A DNA stretch of 64,000 nt from Linanthus parryae (lineage: Eukaryota; Streptophyta; Magnoliopsida; Ericales; Polemoniaceae): positions 19,317,359 to 19,381,358 of the forward strand of contig JALGPY010000008.1 in the NCBI GenBank assembly GCA_023055425.1. Direction: 5' to 3'. The notes under the pieces were generated by a model, which was not told the DNA's origin, did no database searches, and saw nothing but the letters and a program-made list of their open reading frames with translations. The position numbers and the translations under genes are program-made. Positions 33,612-44,479 of the stretch are shown here, in pieces (within the stretch, counting starts at the first letter, position 1; the number at the start of each line of letters is the position of its first letter).

Positions 33612-33932
33612 GTGAAGTTCAGAACACCGGAGGAAGCTTGGAGCTCAATTAAACCTTGTGTCTCGCATTTAAGAGTATTCGGCTGTATCGCTTACGCAAA
33701 AATTCCGGGTGCTAGAAGAACCAAGCTCGACGACAAAGGTGAGAAGTGTATTTTTATTGGTTATGGTGAAAGGACAATGGGATACAAACTATACAATCCG
33801 GTGACGAAGAAGATTGTCATGAGTAGAGACGTATTATTTGAAGAAGAAGACATGTGGAATTGGAATAAAAGTGCAGCCCCTAATAGTATTGAACTTGTAC
33901 TCGGCCGGATATCTTGTATGGAGTTGGATTGA
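33612..33932 (+). pseudogene. Copia integrase C-terminal linker
   Basis: In the same frame as the upstream polyprotein, just after the TAA. Contains KFRTPEEAW, HLRVFGCIAYAKIP, KCIFIGYGERTMGYKLYNP and SRDVLFEE. It runs into the RT deletion junction near 33885-33915 and then out of frame. Confidence 0.9.
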
Positions 33933-34543
33933 TTAGTAGATATATGGAGACACCGGACCAATCTCATCTAAATGCAGCCAAGAGGATTTTGCGATACATC
34001 AAAGGTACACTTCGAGATGGCTTATTCTATTCAACTGTTGATGGATATAGACTTGTTGGCTACTCGGATAGTGATTGGGGAAGAGATTTGGATGAAAGGA
34101 AGAGCACAACTGGATTCACTTTCCTCATGGGAAGTTCTGCATTCACTTGGTTATCGAAGAAACAAGCTATTGTCACTTTATCCACTTGTGAAGCAGAATA
34201 TGTTGCAGCCAACTCAACGGTTTGCCATGCTATTTGGTTAAGGAACTTGCTGAGTTATATGGGGTTCATTCAGGAGCAGCCTACTGAGATTTATGTTGAT
34301 AACAGATCAGCAATAGCATTGGCCAAAAATCCAGTATTTCATGAACGAAGTAAACATATCGATACTCGGTATCATTTCATCCGAGAGCATGTGAAGAAGA
34401 ATGAAGTGGAGCTAGTTCATTGCAGTACTCAAGATCAACTTGCTGATATTTTTACGATGCCGCTGAAGCACGAAATTTTCAGAAATCTCAAGATGCGACT
34501 TGGAATGGAGACTTGTAGAATTGAGTTTAAGGGGGGATGTTGA
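33914..34543 (+). pseudogene. Copia RNase H
   Basis: 209 codons beginning within the end of the RT/RNase H connection (RYMETPDQSHLNAAKRILRYI), followed by RNase H motifs SDSDWGRDLDERKSTTG, STCEAEYVAA, YVDNRSAIALAKNP, RSKHIDTRYHF and DQLADIFT. The stop lies inside the LTR start, as is usual. The whole RT including YVDD is absent upstream. Confidence 0.92.
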
Positions 34544-35232
34544 AATAGTTAAACTCAATTTCTTTTTTTGGGGTCATTTTGTAAAATAGGGAAACCTGGT
34601 AGCTAGGTTAGTAATTATGTAAAACCTAGTCTCTTTAGCTTTTGAATTAGTCAACTACTACGGCTGTGTTATTTTGCTCAGGACAGAGAGCAACAACAGC
34701 AGCAGAGTGACGACAGCAGCAGCAGCAGCAGAAAGAGTCGGCTAAGAAGGGAGATTTCCTTCCGTCGAAGAAAGCTCTGTGTTCTATAAAAGACCAGGTA
34801 CTTGTGAGTTCTAAATATTCAGAAAAATAGAGAGAAAAATCCCAGAGGGTGAGAAAGAAAGGAAGAGCCGAAGCTCTGTGCAGTGGGTGTTTGTGAGTTG
34901 TGTCAGATTAAGAAGAAGAAGAAGAAGTTGTAGCTTTGATTTCTGATGTTGTACTGCTGCTGATTTTGTTCCAGTTCGTTGTTTGAATACAAGATAAGTT
35001 CTTCCCCAATTCCTTGTTGTTCTTACCTTGTTCTTGAGCTGTTATTTGATTTCACCTGGTGCAAGTTTGTCTGTGCAATTGCTGTGTGTAGTCGTAATCT
35101 GAAGTTGAAGTATACTGATCTGAAATTCTGCTGTGAATTTACTGGTTGCTATGTTGCTGGAAAATTGTTCATGTATGTTTGTGTTAAACACTTAAACTTG
35201 ATTATCTGAATCTGGGAATTTTGATTTCAACA
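34538..35232 (+). repeat. 3' LTR of young Copia
   Basis: Nearly identical to the 5' LTR (two substitutions and a one-base deletion seen). Its TATA box lies at 34785-34791. Confidence 0.95.
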
Positions 35233-36415
35233 TTCAGCCCCTCCTCTCCCTCTCTCTCTAAATTCCAGATTGAGAAATAGAGTTACAGAGAGAGATGGTT
35301 TTGGGTTAAGATTTTGGGTTCCGATTGGCATGGAGGAGTGTTCAAATCAGAGTTTAGAGTTATGTTAGGGAATGACCAATTCGCCGGAGACGGAGGGTTC
35401 GAATTGGGTCTGGTGATTAGTGGTTTTGGGTGTTGAACTGGGGGAGTTTCAGGTTGTATTGTGGTGGCTATGGAGGTTCTATTGGTGGATGTGGTGGTTA
35501 TTGTTCCTGTGGTTATATGGTGATGACTAAGAGATAGCAGGGGTCATGAGGGTGTAAATGGTGGTTGATTGTAGCAGAGTGTTATGGTGTTGGCTGAGGT
35601 ATTGGCAAGGGCTGTTTATGGTGGTCGTGGGTAATTGTCGCAGGTGGGTTGACGTTTGTAATTGGCAGTGGTGGTGTACTGGGTGTTTAGGAAGGCAATT
35701 GAGGTGTTGGGTTTGATGGCGTCAGGTTGTTGTTTGGTTGTGGAGGATGAATTGGCTGGGTATTGGTTGAGTAGGAGGTTAAGCGATCGATGGTTTGATT
35801 GCTACTGTTGGTGGCTAAAAGTGAAGTTAGTAGTATAGGTGGTTCAGAGATAGGATATTCAGGTGCGTTGGGTGCTTGGTAATTATAGTTTGAAGGCAGG
35901 TTGCTATGGAGTTTTGTTGGAGGCATGAGGTTGGTTATACGCAGGTTGGTTGTGGGTCTGAGAGTGAGTGATGGTTTGAGAGGTTTATGGCTGTGGAGAT
36001 TGGCAGGTTGTAGGAGACATTGGTTCGATGGTTTAATGGTGAAGGAGGGTACTGTGATGGTGAATCGGGTTGGAGATGATTGTTAAGTGCAGGTGGTCAA
36101 TGGTGGCGTTGTTGGTGGTGATTTGGTGGTAGTGGAGGTGGTGTTCAAGAACATCAATAATAAACAAAAAAGGGTGCTATGTGTCCACAATTTGTAAGGT
36201 AAAATGGTCACAAAAGTCCGTTTGCATCCCTCCACTAACGGATTGTAACAAAAGGGTGGTATTTATCCACCCTCCATCCGTTAACAGGGGTGCAAAATGT
36301 ATTTTTTCATAAATCAGGGGGTAAAATGTCTTTTCCCCATATTCGGAGGGTGGGAAATGTCTTTTAACCTAATAATAAAAAATAAGGTAAAAAAGAATTT
36401 GCAATATAGAATGTA

Positions 36416-37874
36416 GGGTAAAAGACAAAAATCACCCCTTGAGTGTGAGTTATATACAAAAACACCCCTCGTGTTTGAGAATATACAAAAATCACCCTTG
36501 TCAGAGGTAGGAGATAACAACACATTAACGGAGTGAAAAAAAGACCAAAATAATCCTAAATTTTGACAAACTTATCCACTATAAAGCCCCTCCTTCCCTA
36601 TTCCTCTTCATTTCCTAACCCTAACCTTATCTCTTCCTCCTCTCTTCTCTCCTGCACAACCCACTCCACCACTTTTCTTCCGCCTCTTCGCCTCTTCTCT
36701 CGTCGAACGGTGAATTCACAGCAGCGTCGCCATTGAATGCTCTCCAAGGTTGCCGAGATCTCGGAGTAGGAATCGTCGATCCCACAAAGCCTATGTTCGA
36801 AATTGAGCAACAATCCATCAATTCGAGCATCGTCTCCACCGAAACGAATAGCTTCCTGGAGAAGCTCGTCGGCGGTGGAGATGTGTCGACCGGCGAGGGA
36901 AGTCTTGTGGCGGCCAAAATGCATATTGGAGACGAATCGGGTGGATCGGCGGCCGGAGAAGTCAACGGAGAGCTCTGATTTGGTCCTGGCGGCGAGAGAA
37001 AGGGGGTTGCGTGCGGAGGTTGGTCCCGACGACGGCGACTTGGCGACATTTCGGGATGGAGTAGGTACAGCAGGTTTTTCGGGGACAATTGAGGGAGACT
37101 TTGTGGGAGGTCCAGTTGTGGTGGGCTTGGCGTTGATTGTGGTGGTGATTATGGAGATTCTGTTGCTGGTGGTGGTGGTTGATTCAGCTGTTAATGGGGG
37201 TTATGGGAACACACTTTATGCTTACTTTGCCTTAATTAGTGCTCATGGGAACGCAAAGGCGATGCTAGAATTGGAGAAAACGATTAGTTCTTTGGCTAGC
37301 ACTGCAATTTACTCGGTGATGTATGGATTGTGGGTCCACAAAACGGATCTGGTTATTGATGTTGAAATGGTTCAAAGGATTGAGTTCACTTTCTGACCAT
37401 TGTGTGGATTTCAACTTTTGTTCATCAATTCGATCATGACATTGATGTTTGTGGCCGAGCAGTGAAGTTTGAATGTGGGATTTGTTGTGTGTGTTCTTGA
37501 GATGTTTCTGGGTTTTCTTGATTCGAAGTAAAAATTGATTCTTGAACATGTGTCAATTTAAAGGCGGGTTGGGTTTGGGTTGGGTGCAGATTTGGTGGTG
37601 GTGGTGGTGGTCAAGAACACCAAGAATGGTGGCCAAGAACATCAAGAACATAAACACAATAAACACAAAAAAACTTAATAGGGGCAAAGTAGTCATAAAA
37701 AAGACAGATTGCACCCCCTCTTAAGTGACATTAACAGAAGGGTGGTATTGGTCTAACGTCCATCCACTGACAGGGGTGGTTTTTGTCTCGACAGGGTAGT
37801 TTTTGTATATCCCCAAACACGAGGGGTGTTTTGTATATAACCCATACTCAAGGGGTGGTTTTTGTCTTTTACCC
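36416..37874. mobile_element. Mutator-like non-autonomous element 2
   Basis: Terminal inverted repeats of about 100 bp (GGGTAAAAGACAAAAA... at both ends) and a perfect 9-bp duplication TAGAATGTA at 36407-36415 and 37875-37883. The length is 1459 bp. The terminal GGGTAAAAGAC is shared with element 1, which ends 46 bp away. The layout is also shared: a TATA box 164 bp from the left end, a C/T-rich leader containing TTCCTAACCC, and a GGT-rich stretch towards the right. Overlapping ORFs of 100-200 codons on both strands (36598-37396) show no domain. A captured host fragment is possible but unproven. Confidence 0.92.
36580..36585 (+). promoter_or_regulatory. TATA box in Mutator-like element 2
   Basis: TATAAA followed by GCCCCTCC at the same place as in element 1, inside otherwise diverged sequence. 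Confidence 0.55.
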
Positions 37875-37883
37875 TAGAATGTA

Positions 37884-38447
37884 TGGTTGAAGGGGAAGAG
37901 ACGATATTCAACAAAGATTGCACTCCCTCTGTCCGTTTGATGACTCTTCACATATTGGCAAAGATGGATCCTGCAGTGCCGACAACCAACAAGGTGGCAG
38001 AGAATCAATGTTTGACTACACAATAGGAAGAGATGATGAAGTTCCAAAGCATTATTAAGGATGCGTGAAAGGGAAGAATAAAACTGTGATTTATTACTAG
38101 CTCAGGACATCGACATCTTCGTCCAATCTGTTATCTCTATCTTTTCTCATTCTTCATCTTCTTTATGTGAATCTTCTGTCTCTTCGTCAGTTCATTCTTT
38201 CTCGCCTTCATCTGTTCCAACAAATCAATTCTCTCTTTGCCTGCATACCGTCCAGATTCAGGTGTCTGTATGTGATCATTGGTTGGGTTTGGTTTGTCAA
38301 TCATGCCTTGGAGTCTTTGGGTCTGATTAGGTCGAATTGGGTCTTAATCTGTTTCAAAATGGTGTCTGGGTGTTAGCAGGGGTCGCTTCGGATCTCACCG
38401 ACTTGGCTTTTAGATGTAAACCGTCTGTGTTCTTCGTTTGTTTTTTA
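37884..38447. other. Intergenic, no recognisable gene
   Basis: A CTCCCTCTGTCC motif near 37921 resembles one end of a Stowaway-like MITE, but no partner end is obvious. The rest is T/C-rich with short meaningless frames. Confidence 0.4.
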
Positions 38448-39115
38448 GATTGGACACAACATAAATAGTCACACTCGTATATCCAATCCATAGTTCCTCG
38501 ATCCTGGGAATATGCTTATGCAAGCAGATAACATCAATATCTCCATATTGATTTATCTGAGTCTGGCCAGACATTCAATAAGCCTCATCCCTCGAGTGGT
38601 CGTGGATATTTTCTCCCATTATGTGGGAGGGACAAATCCTCTCTACATCACTACGATCTCTAAACTTGCTTCCTATAATGCCCGATAGATATCTTTATGA
38701 TTACCCAGTTACGGTGTAATGTTTGATAACATCAAAGCACGATATTTCACAACTAGAGTATCTAGTCACTTCACGTCTAAGGATTGCAATTATATTAGCA
38801 CCACGAGAGGCGATTGTGACTTTAACATAATCTAATGTATCCTTCTCGTTTGTGGGTCAATCCAGTATGCCATTACTCCTAATGCATACCCATGTGTTAG
38901 ACTTGATATCTCCATATCAATTTACACACATACTAGTCTATATTTTATCGTCCTATTAATCAATATACCAGACTAGGGATATTCAAGATAAACAACACAT
39001 TGTATCTAAGGACTTCATTATATAAAATATCACAATATATAATAAAATGAATATTCTGGCCAATAACATTGTTCGTACTAAATATTAGATTGCCCCGAGG
39101 GAACCTATTCCAACA
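38448..39115 (-). repeat. LTR-derived repeat, copy 1
   Basis: About 670 bp, matching copy 2 (39225-40248) over most of its length in the same orientation. The minus strand begins TGTTGGAATAGG, an LTR-like start. It contains the well-conserved CTCGAGTGGTCGTGG block. No pol sequence adjoins it. Probably a decayed solo LTR or part of an old nested element. Confidence 0.6.
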
Positions 39116-39224
39116 GTGTCTAACAACACATCTATGCCATCCAACTAATAGAAATAGTTAGTGATCTGACAAACCATGTGGCCTGTGTTACCATGTTGTG
39201 TATGTCCATTTGTCTATGTATCCG

Positions 39225-40248
39225 GATTGGACACAAGACATAATTGTCACACTCGTATATCCAATCCATAGTTTCCCAATCCCGAGAATAGGCTTATCTG
39301 TACAGATAACATCAATATCCTACATTGATTTATCTGAGTCTGACCAGACATTCCATAAGCACTACCTCTCGAGTGGTCGTGGATATTTTCTCCCATTATG
39401 TGGGAGGGACAAATCCTCTCTACGTCACTACCATCTCTCAGCTTGCTTCCTATCATGTTCGATTACCGCCCTTATTGCTACCCAGTTACGATGTAGCGTT
39501 TGACGAGATCAAAACATGATCTTTCACAACTAGAGAATCTAGTTACTTCAAGTCTAATGACTACAACACCATTGTCACTACGAGAAGCACTTGTGACATC
39601 AACATAATTTATATGTAGCCTTCTCGTAGTAGGTAAATCCAGTATGCCATTACTCCTAATGCATACCATGTGTTAAACTTGATATCTTCATATCAATCTA
39701 CCCACATACTAGTCTATAGTGATCGTCATATTAATCAATACACTGGACTAGGGATATTTATGATAAACAACAACTGTAATCTAAGAGCATCTCCAACATG
39801 TCATCTATATAGCGGTTATCTTTAAAATATGAATAAGATGAGAAAAATGTTACCTCCAATAGGCTCTCTACTCCGCTCTTTATTTTAGCGAATAGTTATC
39901 CCACTCATTATATTTGAAGAGCCGGATCAATAACTTCATACTTTCTTTAACTATGTTCTTAGCGGTTATGTCCTAAACTCCTTAAAATTCTCTTGCAGGA
40001 AATATTGAGAATGTGTCACGTGTTATTTAGCTAAGCATTTAACTAACACTATTTGAGCACTTACTAAAATTTTACAATATCTAAAATAAAAATGTTTGAT
40101 TTTTATCAAATTATAAATAACTTTTAGCTACTACTACTGAAGATGCTCTAAGGACTTCACTGTATTATATCTCCATAAGTAATAAATAAATATTCTAGCT
40201 AAAACAATGTTCATACTAAATAAGATATTCTCTAGGACATCTACAACA
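39225..40248 (-). repeat. LTR-derived repeat, copy 2, with nested MITE
   Basis: A second diverged copy of the 38448-39115 repeat, 109 bp away. It is split by the Tourist-like MITE at 39785-40148. Comparison with copy 1 (ATCTAAGGACTTC) shows the empty site. Confidence 0.6.
39785..40148. mobile_element. Tourist-like (PIF/Harbinger) MITE
   Basis: Ends GAGCATCTCC and GATGCTC are inversely related, with the 3-bp duplication TAA on both sides (39782-39784, 40149-40151). The uninterrupted sequence in copy 1 confirms the insertion. 364 bp, AT-rich, no ORF. Confidence 0.8.
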
Positions 40249-40546
40249 CTTCCAGGCCTCCTTGGACTAAAACTGATTGGGGGACGGTTTGAAGTGGAGC
40301 TCAAAGAGAGGCAGCAAAGATAAGCCCATAATTTGCATGCCTGAAAGCGCCATGATCTCTGGTTGAACTTGACCTTGGGTATCAACTCCTCAAAGAATAT
40401 TTTAGTATCTTCCAATATCCAATTAACTGGACAATATCAATGAGCGAATACATTTTTTCTTAAACGGCTTCCAATAAATTTTCCAGTTGTACATTTTCGT
40501 AAAGAGTATTTAGTAGTTATTATAGTAAAAATGCTCTTCATATTAA
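40249..40546. other. Short spacer with dispersed TTTAGTATC repeat
   Basis: Contains one copy (about 40400-40430) of the TTTAGTATCCTCC-type repeat seen elsewhere in the window. Nothing else recognised. Confidence 0.4.
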
Positions 40547-40803
40547 CACTCCGTCTTTGCTCTTTGCTCCCATCATGACTTTTATCACTATTTACTGTGT
40601 CACTTTGACCCGGTAATTTGGATAGCAAAATAATGCAATTTTTTGATAATCTTTTCATAGTGTTGTAGAGTAAAAGGTTTACCATAATTCGGTAAAAAAA
40701 TACCTAAAAATCGCATCATTTTGCTATCCAAATCACCCGGTCAAAGTGACACAGATACGAATCAAAATGTCAATATGAGAACAACAAAGAGCATAGACCA
40801 AGT
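40547..40803. mobile_element. MITE with long inverted repeats
   Basis: The left half (CACTCCGTCTTTGCTCTTTG ... GTCACTTTGACCCGG ... GGATAGCAAAATAATG) is matched inversely by the right half over roughly 100 bp. About 257 bp long. The inner block CACTTTGACC/GGTCAAAGTG resembles that of the MITE at 11895, so the two may be related. Target duplication not clear. Confidence 0.7.
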
Positions 40804-43525
40804 GATACAACTTAACATCTTTTAAAATGTCATGGTCACGAGTCATGTTCTACTAATCTAACAAGCATACTTGTAACACGAGGGTTTTCACCTTTAATTG
40901 TTTGTTTGTTCTACTTGTCTAAAATATGTAAATTACATGAAGGGTGAACATACACAAATCGTGTTAGACCTGAAAGAACCTGATCTTTCAACAATACAAC
41001 TAAAATTGTTCTAGATATAAATTTTTAATCTCATGTGTTGTTTCGAGACTTAAAGCTAACTCCTCATCCAATTCTCTCTTTTAATGATAATTTCGTGGGT
41101 TTGTTCTTAGTTTAGCATTTATCAATATCGTTACACTGATATTCAAATCTATTTATATTGTTCGGGTAAGGGATATGAAGAACTTGAATCTAGGTCTCAA
41201 CTTCGTGTAGATTCAAGTGCAGATCTGATACCACCGATGGAGGGGCCGTTGGTGTGCTTTTGTGGTTGACAGTAGATCTATTATCAATACCTTTTTCATT
41301 GTGGTGACTGATTTAAGCCAAAAGATTAATCATGTGCCGCTGGCAACAGAGTAACATCTAATTAATTACGATGGTGTAAGCGCCTATTCAAAATTTAAAT
41401 GTCTCAATCCAAAGTAAAATGTTAGTGTGAACAATAGGCTAGTGGCGTCGTGTATGCCATAGCCAGGGCTCACTTCATCGTGGATGTAATAACAATGCTG
41501 AAGAGAAACAACTCAAACAAAACCTAGTAAGTTCAAGAATTCCCTGTGATAGCGTAAGCAAGCAAGTTAAAGGATTCCCATGATAGCAAAATAATTCCCA
41601 TGCATCAGAACTGAGCCATTCAAAAAGATCTTGTTTGAGAATAGTGTGAGAGCGTCTATATATTATTCATTTACTATAATTATATAAAATTAACACTGTT
41701 AAATTCATACATGTAAGGTGTCTTATCTTTAAAAGATATAAATCCTAAATTTTGCAGTGATGTGTGAGTTGAAGCACTTGGTGTTTAGTTTCACAACATG
41801 TTGATCATTGCTTTGAAAGTACAAGCCCGTTTATTGGCCTCTATAAAGTAGATAGCTTTAGCCAACCCTGGCTTTAGCTGTCGCCAAGTTTGTTGTCTGA
41901 GTACCAGTCTTAAACATTTCCCTACTTGGGGCTACTTATTATTTCAAATCAGGCCTCAAAACATTGTAAGTTTGACAGTCACGACGCACCTGCCATGTTC
42001 AGAAAATGACCCATGAAGTCTCTCTCCGCCCCTGCCCGCCGTGGTCAAAATGGTAGCCACACCCGTCATGGTAAAAAACATGTTCAAAAAGCTGTTGACT
42101 ACGGGAGTTGCATCAACAACTCGCATGGATTATACATAAACAACTCTTGAATTTCTTTGATTACATCTTCGCCCCAAGCTAGGCCAGTGTTCTTGAAAGA
42201 ATCTTCCTTTCAGCCCATCATCTGTTGGGGCTCACATAGTGAACAGTCCATATCATCAAATACAACTGCTTTTGAATTTCTAGAAGAATCTCCTTGAGAG
42301 CTTCTTCAAGTGGTAATGGTCCTCTTTGGATGAGCTTAATTTGCTCGACCACTCATTTCCGATAATCTACCATCTCAATCTTAATTAACTAGGGCCAATG
42401 TGACCTTTCCTTGAGTTTAAGACATGATAAAATGTAACTAAGTTTCTTAAAACCCACTAAACCATCCAATTAGCCACAAAGTAGATATGAAAACGGTTCG
42501 GTTCGGTCCGGTTTTGGCACAAAGTACCAATTTAGTTGCGGTTACCTCATTTTTGCGCTTAAAGTGATTGTGAAATTATTTAAACAAGATGAAGTTTAGA
42601 AAACTATGAACTCAAGCAAAACAAAGAATTGATATCTATCAATTTCATAGAACACAAGAATAAATATTGTAGAGATTGTTACAGTCATCTTGTTCAGAAC
42701 AAATGTTACATGTAATCCCAGTCTACATGCTAATTGAATATGTTATTTACATAGCCATTACTCAACTAGTAGTCAACAATTAACCTGGTTCAGTTTCCAA
42801 AATTTTAAAATATATGTGCCAACAGTGTGCTTATTCATAATACTTCGTCATTCAACGCAAAACTGTTTGTGTTAGGAAACTATTTGCTCCACACTATCGG
42901 TTGAACATCTTATCATAGTAGCATGTGTCATGAGATGGAACTAGAAGTTGAAAAGGAACAAGTGTTAAAAGAAAGTCGAGAATAACAAGTATTAAAAGGA
43001 TGTTTTAGTATCCTCCGATGTCCCAAAAGTTTTACAAATCAACCATTGTTGGATTGAATAAACTTATTTTTCAAAGCTGTGCATTTCAGGCTGTAGTTAT
43101 ATCTTAAATCACTCTTCATATTACTACATCATCATCTTGTTTGTGTTCATTGAAAATGGTAATCATCATGCTTTAATAAGTGTCATATGGGCATAGTTTA
43201 TGATCTATTGATTCTAACAAGCATATTGGCAACATGAGGCCCCCGTTGAGTGTTTGTTCATCTTTTTAGTCTGTCATTCAAACTGCATGAAGGCCAAACG
43301 TCCGCGGTGTTGGGCATGTATTGAATTCCCAAGGATGAAAAGCATGGGATAATTATCCAATGTGAGGAGGTGATAACTTTTCCAGGCTCTCTTGATTCGA
43401 GGTGGTTGCTTTGGCTTGAAGCATGTTATTTATCAGTACATACTTGTCCATATAAACACATTTGTATGGCTTATAGGGTAAAATGATACAACATTTCAGG
43501 TCATGAGATGCAACTTCAGGAATGC
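40804..43525. other. Intergenic with decayed repeats
   Basis: No gene recognised. Segments near 41040-41280 match 46806-47050 in a diverged way, and a TTTAGTATCCTCC unit lies near 43004. Much of the region appears to be old, unclassified repeat. Confidence 0.45.
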
Positions 43526-43900
43526 AATATAGCGCTTGCTTAGGTAGTCAGGTTGTTCATCTCCTTCTTTCTGAAACAGGCTTTTGAAATAGTCCACAAA
43601 CCAAGCCTTTATTTCCTCTTCTGAACTTTGCCAAACTCCATCAGGATCTTTAATTTCTTGTCACATTGTTTCTTAATCTTCATTGAATTGTTGTAAATTG
43701 GAAGAAATTAGTATTTCTATCTCCAACTGTGAAGTGGCAATTCAATATGATATATGTTGCCGGTCAAGTTCTTCTCTCTTTTCTTCAGCAGCCACAAGTT
43801 TTTTAACTACTAATTGTTGCTTTTGAATGTCTAAAAGCTCTTCTTTGGTCTTCTGTTTTGCTCTATTGAATTAGCAGACCCCCTTTTGCTACACTCCCCC
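43526..43900 (-). pseudogene. Decayed LINE ORF2 fragment
   Basis: The minus strand, read across frames, contains WQSSEEEIKAWFVDYFKSLF preceded by a GDRNTNFF-like motif and an AAEEKREELDR stretch. This is the region just before RT in plant LINE ORF2. Stops and frame changes are frequent, so it is old. Confidence 0.65.
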
Positions 43901-44193
43901 AACTTTAGAATGCAGTTCTTCAGCTTTGTATTAAATTGTGACATGAAAATGTAACGAAGTTTCTTAAAACCTGCTATACCAGCCCATTAATTTCTCAAGA
44001 AGTACCGGTCTAGTTATAATTAGCTTATTTTTCTTAAATGCTCGATGATATTCTCATCTTTCATACAAGAGATAGAGGTTAGAAAATTAGGAACTTAGCC
44101 AAAAAGAAAATCACATCTGTTATCAGGAAACTATTTCCTCCTCGCTATCGACTTTACATCCTCTCTATGGGCTTTTAACATGTCACTGAAGTA

Positions 44194-44409
44194 CTCCCTC
44201 CGTCCCATTTATGTGTCCTATTTTTTGAACTATGTTCACGATAATAATGAATATTTTTTTAAAGTTGTAGAGCTACAATCACTCTACAACATTATCAAAA
44301 AAAAAAAAAAAACAATTTCTAGCATCGTTAGGCTAATCAAATAACCTTATCAAAATGTCTTCGTCAACTTGGTTCAAAAAACATGACACAAAAAATAGAA
44401 TGGAGAGAG
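44194..44409. mobile_element. Stowaway-like MITE
   Basis: Ends CTCCCTCCGTCCCATT and (reverse) CTCTCTCCATTCTATT, with TA on both sides (44192-44193, 44410-44411). 216 bp with an internal A-run. Confidence 0.85.
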
Positions 44410-44479
44410 TAGCATTTTGTAGAGGACTCTATTTCTCATGCATCTTTTATAGATTCTACAACACATTATAGTACTTTGT

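Larger units (their letters stand above)
30737..35232 (+). mobile_element. Young Ty1/copia element lacking reverse transcriptase
   Basis: LTRs 30737-31432 (696 bp) and 34538-35232 (695 bp) differ by eye at only three positions. The duplication TTCAG flanks the element at 30732-30736 and 35233-35237. A primer site (TGGTATCAGAGCC from 31436) and a polypurine tract (AAGGGGGGA, to 34537) are present. The interior encodes gag, protease and integrase in one long frame, then a nonsense codon, the integrase C-terminus, and RNase H; RT is deleted. It is inserted in Mutator-like element 1. Confidence 0.96.
30096..36369. mobile_element. Mutator-like non-autonomous element 1, split by a Copia insertion
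   Basis: Long terminal inverted repeats (about 85 bp well matched: GGGTAAAAGAC ... at the left, complement of GTCTTTTAACC at the right) and a perfect 9-bp duplication TAATAATAA at 30087-30095 and 36370-36378, the hallmark of Mutator-like elements. Without the 4496-bp Copia (plus its TTCAG duplication) the element would be about 1.8 kb. No transposase is seen. A TATA box sits 165 bp from the left end, followed by C/T-rich leader-like sequence. The right half is a GGT-rich tract (35400-36150). Confidence 0.9.

Noticed and set aside
36598..37396. Host gene inside Mutator-like element 2
   Set aside because: Several overlapping frames on both strands, none with a recognisable domain; shared layout with element 1 suggests family sequence, not a captured gene.
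38448..40248. Complete short LTR element (two LTRs with a 109-bp interior)
   Set aside because: No primer site, polypurine tract or flanking duplication could be found, so the copies are listed only as direct repeats.
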